Assembly: GCF_900188255.1 (NCBI RefSeq)
Contig: NZ_FZNS01000005.1
Location: 62,001 to 126,000 of the forward strand
Source of the DNA: Hymenobacter mucosus
GTDB lineage: Bacteria > Bacteroidota > Bacteroidia > Cytophagales > Hymenobacteraceae
Direction: 5' to 3'
DNA: 64,000 nt
The translations under genes and the position numbers were made by a program. Below, one piece after another: positions 61,058 through 64,000 of the stretch; the stretch's first letter is position 1, and each line of letters begins with the position of its first letter. Under the pieces are notes generated by a model. It was not told the DNA's origin, ran no database searches, and worked only from the letters and a program-made list of their open reading frames with translations.

Positions 61058-64000
61058 TTACCGCACCCGCACCACGCCGGAGCCGGCGTAGCTGTGGTAC
61101 TCGGCATTGTACATGGCATCGGCGCTGACGGGGCCTAGTTTGAACGTGCCTTTGCTCACGGCGCGGCAGAGGTAGTAAAACGACTTGGCCGTGGGCGTAG
61201 CAGTAGTAAACAGATTGATCCGGTCGTCGCGCACGTCGAGGTAGTCGGGTTGAGCGGCGTCCTTGGCCCAGGTTAGGTCCCGGACTGCTCCGATGCGTGG
61301 GTTCTCAATTTCCAGGCCGGCGGGCAGCAGGTCCGTAATAGCCACGTTCTTGACTTCGCCCGCGGTTTCAGCCGACTGGATAGTGATGCGTACCACTACC
61401 AAGTCGTTTTGCTTGAAGGAGGTAGAACCAACCGGGTTGCCGTTGCGGTCTAGGAACTGACGGCGCACTTGCAGGTAAGCATCTTCCTCACGCACCTGGC
61501 CGGTGGGCGAAATACCTTCGGTTTCCCAGAAGTAGTAGAGGCTGCCTTTGCCGCTAGTACGCAACTGGAGTTGGCGGTTAGCCACGTTGCTTACCGTAAG
61601 GTCTTTGCCCGTGAAGTTGCCAATAGCCATGCCATCCGCTAGCAGGCTAGCTACTACGGTGCTACCCGCATTCTTCTTTGCCAGCTTACCGAGGGCCAGC
61701 AGCGCAAATGACCGTTCCTGGGTGTTGAGCCAGCCGGCTTGCTTTACCTGGCGGCTGAGCTGACGGGCCAGGGTGTTCACCTGAGCATTGGCCGGGTCGG
61801 CGGCCAGCAGGGCGTTGAGTACTAGAGCTTCGTCGCGGATGGGGGAGGAGAAGGCCCCGTCGAGCTGGCGGCCGGCAATGTTGGGTGCAGCGCCGAAGCG
61901 GGTGGGCACGGTACTCTGGTAGCCGCGCTGGTTGCCGCTCAGGGCGAAGGCTGCCGCCAGCAAGTAGCGCGAGTCTTCGGCCAGCTGAGGCCGGTTGGCT
62001 TTGTAGTAGTTCAGGCCCACGGCATCGGGCCGGCCGGCCAGGGCCAGCACGTAGAGGGAGTAGGCTACTTCCTTCTTGGCCAGCGTCACAGGCTGAATCA
62101 CGCCGCCGGTCTGGATGATGTTGTAGGTGTCAGTTTCGCGCTTGCGCACGCGGGCTTGTAGGTAGCGCAACACTCGGTCGAGCACGTTCTTGTTTACATC
62201 GAAGCCGGCTTGCTGGGCTTCCAGCAGGAAGTGGGCGGCGTAGGCGGTGGCCCACCAGTTGTCGTAGTCGCCGCCGGGCCAGTAGCTGAGGGAGCCGTTG
62301 TACATCTGCTGGGCTTCCACCTTCCGGATGGCTTCCTGCACGTGGTAGTTGGGGTTGAACAGTCCCGCCTTGCCGGGCTTGCCGGTTTTCTGGCCTAGGG
62401 TGGCGGCCAGATCACCGTAGTATAGCTGCGGGAAAGCGGCCGATACGGTTTGCTCCAGGCAGCCGTAAGGGTATTGCAGCAGGTAGCGCAGGTCCTTGGC
62501 AAACTCCGTCATGGGCGAGCGGCTCACCACCAGCTGGCTCCGCAGCGACGAAGGCAGGAAGTCGGTTTTCAGGTTCAGCTGCTGGGCCGCGCCACCCGCT
62601 ACCACACCTGCCCCCGTGCGCTTCTGCAGCGGCGAAGCGGGACGGATGGGTAGTTCTACTTTTTCATTCAGAGTATATGCTGGTTTTGCTGCATCAGCAT
62701 CAGTCTTATTACCTGGAACGTTGGGCGACCTACGCCTGTAGGCTTTAACTTTTATGTCAATAGACGCAGAGCCAATTGCCGTTGCTGCATATCGGTAGAG
62801 TACTCGCTTCTCTGTATTTGGACTCAAAGGCATCATATCAACCCGGTAACCTAAGTCATTAGGAGAGGAACGGGGAAGGTCAGCTATGCGCTTTAACAAG
62901 GTGCTACTTGGTTCTACAAATACATCTATGACTTTCCCCGTCGTATTCGTCAGCGTTACGGGTACGTCAATCGTGTCGCCGGGGCTGAGGAAGCGGGGGA
63001 GGGCAGTGCTGATGACTACTGGGTCGGCAACGCGCATGGTGTGCTCGGCGGAACCGAAGGCGTCGTTCTTGTAGGCCACTGCCATGATGCGCACGGCCCC
63101 GCTGAACTGGGGCACTTGCAGCTTGTAGCGCACCTTGCCGCTGGCATCGGCGGTGAGGACGCCACTCCATTTGGCGAGGAGCTTCACGCGGCGGTTGGGC
63201 ACAGGCGTGGTGCGGCGCGAGAGGTCGTAGCCGTCGCCGCCGGTGCTGCTGGTCCCAAGTTCGGGCAGCAGGAAGGGGTATACATCGTAGGCCTGTACTT
63301 CTAGGGCGCGCTTCTGGTAGAAGTAGCCGTAGGGGTCGGGCGTCCGGTAATCCTTCATCTGCAGAATGCCCTCATCCACCATGGCCAGCGTCACCTGGGC
63401 ACCGGGGGCGGTGGTTACTTCAATGGTCTGGGCGGTTTGGGACCGGCTTTGCGCGGGGGCTTTAATAGCCACTTGCAGCTTGGCGCCGGGCTTCTCCACC
63501 GTCAGCGGCACGAAGCCGCGAGCTACTGTGAGAGGTAGTCGGTTGTCCCTGATTTCGCGGATGGCGGTGGCCGTTACGTACACGTTGGGCACGTGGCCGG
63601 TGCGGATGGGAATGCTCACGCGGGCCGATTTCTCGTCGGTGTTCACGTAGAAGTGGTCGAGCACGCGGTTGCGCTCTACCGTCACGAGCACGCGGCCGGG
63701 GAAGGGCGTTTTCAGCAGCAGGTTGGCGGTTTCGCCGGGCTCGTACTTGGCCTTATCGGCCTCAATGGTCACCTCGCCCTCGTTGTTTACCTCGAAGGAG
63801 TTGCTCTGGGTATCGCCGTAACCGTAGGCGTACACGCGCTGAGCCACGTAAGTCACGGCCCCTGGCCTAGAAATCCGGATTTCGTACTCGCCGGAGTAGG
63901 TCGGCGTGAAGCCCAGGCTAGCATCAGAGCCGCCGCTTGCTACCGTCACGGTGCGGCTCAACACCACCTGCTCACGCTTCTGCGAGTTGTAGATGTAGCG
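61058..64000 (-). CDS. alpha-2-macroglobulin family protein, C-terminal part (runs off the window)
   Basis: The frame is open to the window edge and covers 980 residues of a larger bacterial alpha-2-macroglobulin (YfhM type), which traps proteases in the periplasm. Visible parts are macroglobulin-like beta domains, the bait/MG region, and the thioester motif in YPYGCLEQTVSAAFPQL. The alpha-alpha toroid follows (LSYWPGGDYDNWWATAYAAHFL), and then the receptor-like C-terminal domain (LPAGLEIENPRIG). Its thioester makes it the trapping type. Such genes usually neighbour pbpC; here other genes lie between. Confidence 0.93.
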   Translation of the reverse strand, partial: RYIYNSQKREQVVLSRTVTVASGGSDASLGFTPTYSGEYEIRISRPGAVTYVAQRVYAYGYGDTQSNSFEVNNEGEVTIEADKAKYEPGETANLLLKTPFPGRVLVTVERNRVLDHFYVNTDEKSARVSIPIRTGHVPNVYVTATAIREIRDNRLPLTVARGFVPLTVEKPGAKLQVAIKAPAQSRSQTAQTIEVTTAPGAQVTLAMVDEGILQMKDYRTPDPYGYFYQKRALEVQAYDVYPFLLPELGTSSTGGDGYDLSRRTTPVPNRRVKLLAKWSGVLTADASGKVRYKLQVPQFSGAVRIMAVAYKNDAFGSAEHTMRVADPVVISTALPRFLSPGDTIDVPVTLTNTTGKVIDVFVEPSSTLLKRIADLPRSSPNDLGYRVDMMPLSPNTEKRVLYRYAATAIGSASIDIKVKAYRRRSPNVPGNKTDADAAKPAYTLNEKVELPIRPASPLQKRTGAGVVAGGAAQQLNLKTDFLPSSLRSQLVVSRSPMTEFAKDLRYLLQYPYGCLEQTVSAAFPQLYYGDLAATLGQKTGKPGKAGLFNPNYHVQEAIRKVEAQQMYNGSLSYWPGGDYDNWWATAYAAHFLLEAQQAGFDVNKNVLDRVLRYLQARVRKRETDTYNIIQTGGVIQPVTLAKKEVAYSLYVLALAGRPDAVGLNYYKANRPQLAEDSRYLLAAAFALSGNQRGYQSTVPTRFGAAPNIAGRQLDGAFSSPIRDEALVLNALLAADPANAQVNTLARQLSRQVKQAGWLNTQERSFALLALGKLAKKNAGSTVVASLLADGMAIGNFTGKDLTVSNVANRQLQLRTSGKGSLYYFWETEGISPTGQVREEDAYLQVRRQFLDRNGNPVGSTSFKQNDLVVVRITIQSAETAGEVKNVAITDLLPAGLEIENPRIGAVRDLTWAKDAAQPDYLDVRDDRINLFTTATPTAKSFYYLCRAVSKGTFKLGPVSADAMYNAEYHSYAGSGVVRVR

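Noticed and set aside
1..64000. Mobile elements, CRISPR arrays, phage or tRNA genes
   Set aside because: No transposase, integrase, regularly spaced repeats, phage structural genes or tRNA cloverleaf were recognised anywhere in the window.

Overview
The window looks like chromosomal DNA from a Hymenobacter-type member of the Bacteroidota (Cytophagales). The signs are: roughly 55-60% G+C coding sequence; repeated Bacteroidota sigma-type -7 boxes (TAnnTTTG) directly ahead of genes; a type IX secretion sorting domain on a secreted protease; a CvfB-like S1 protein; and the core order pheT / coiled-coil protein / zapA / (6S RNA candidate) / rny. The genus is inferred from gene style and was not tested. 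I see no transposase, integrase, phage gene, CRISPR array, rRNA or tRNA.

Layout. 0-10 kb is housekeeping: radC, a DUF1684 protein, pheT, an M16 zinc protease, a zapB-like/zapA pair, a probable 6S RNA and rny. 10-20 kb holds a disulfide oxidoreductase, a lipoprotein, a HAD phosphatase, sucD divergent from a cystathionine beta-synthase-like gene, a single-domain response regulator, adenine deaminase, a very small lipoprotein gene, and cmk and ispH. 20-30 kb holds membrane and hydrolase genes, a macro-domain protein, a PQQ-type sugar dehydrogenase and a RimB/RimK/AstE-like module, followed by OmpH and small envelope proteins. 30-38 kb has an Omp85-type outer membrane protein, then a putative DNA modification/repair pair (radical SAM TIGR03916-type plus DUF4130/TIGR03915-type) split by an epoxide-hydrolase-like gene, then rfbD and an A+T-rich orphan gene.

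38-48 kb is more accessory: an MFS exporter, an AraC regulator divergent from an aldehyde dehydrogenase-DUF779 operon, a manganese catalase, lipoprotein and glycine-zipper genes, an esterase, and the remains of a DUF6493-like gene. 47.8-53.6 kb is a complete RND efflux operon (TolC, adaptor, pump, transcribed on the minus strand). 54-64 kb contains pbpC and an alpha-2-macroglobulin gene, which are commonly neighbours. Here they are separated by a secreted subtilisin with SLH-like and type IX sorting regions, a tandem chagasin-like inhibitor and a frameshifted small gene.

Two features recur. Long, nearly perfect inverted repeats (16-33 bp arms) sit where genes converge or end and are probably bidirectional terminators. 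Several promoters place the -7 box so close to the start codon that the mRNA would be leaderless or nearly so. The strongest leads for something less described are the S8 protease/chagasin-like neighbourhood, the TIGR03916/DUF4130 cluster with an extra hydrolase and a Cys-triplet small ORF, the A+T-rich orphan gene, and the 6S RNA candidate.
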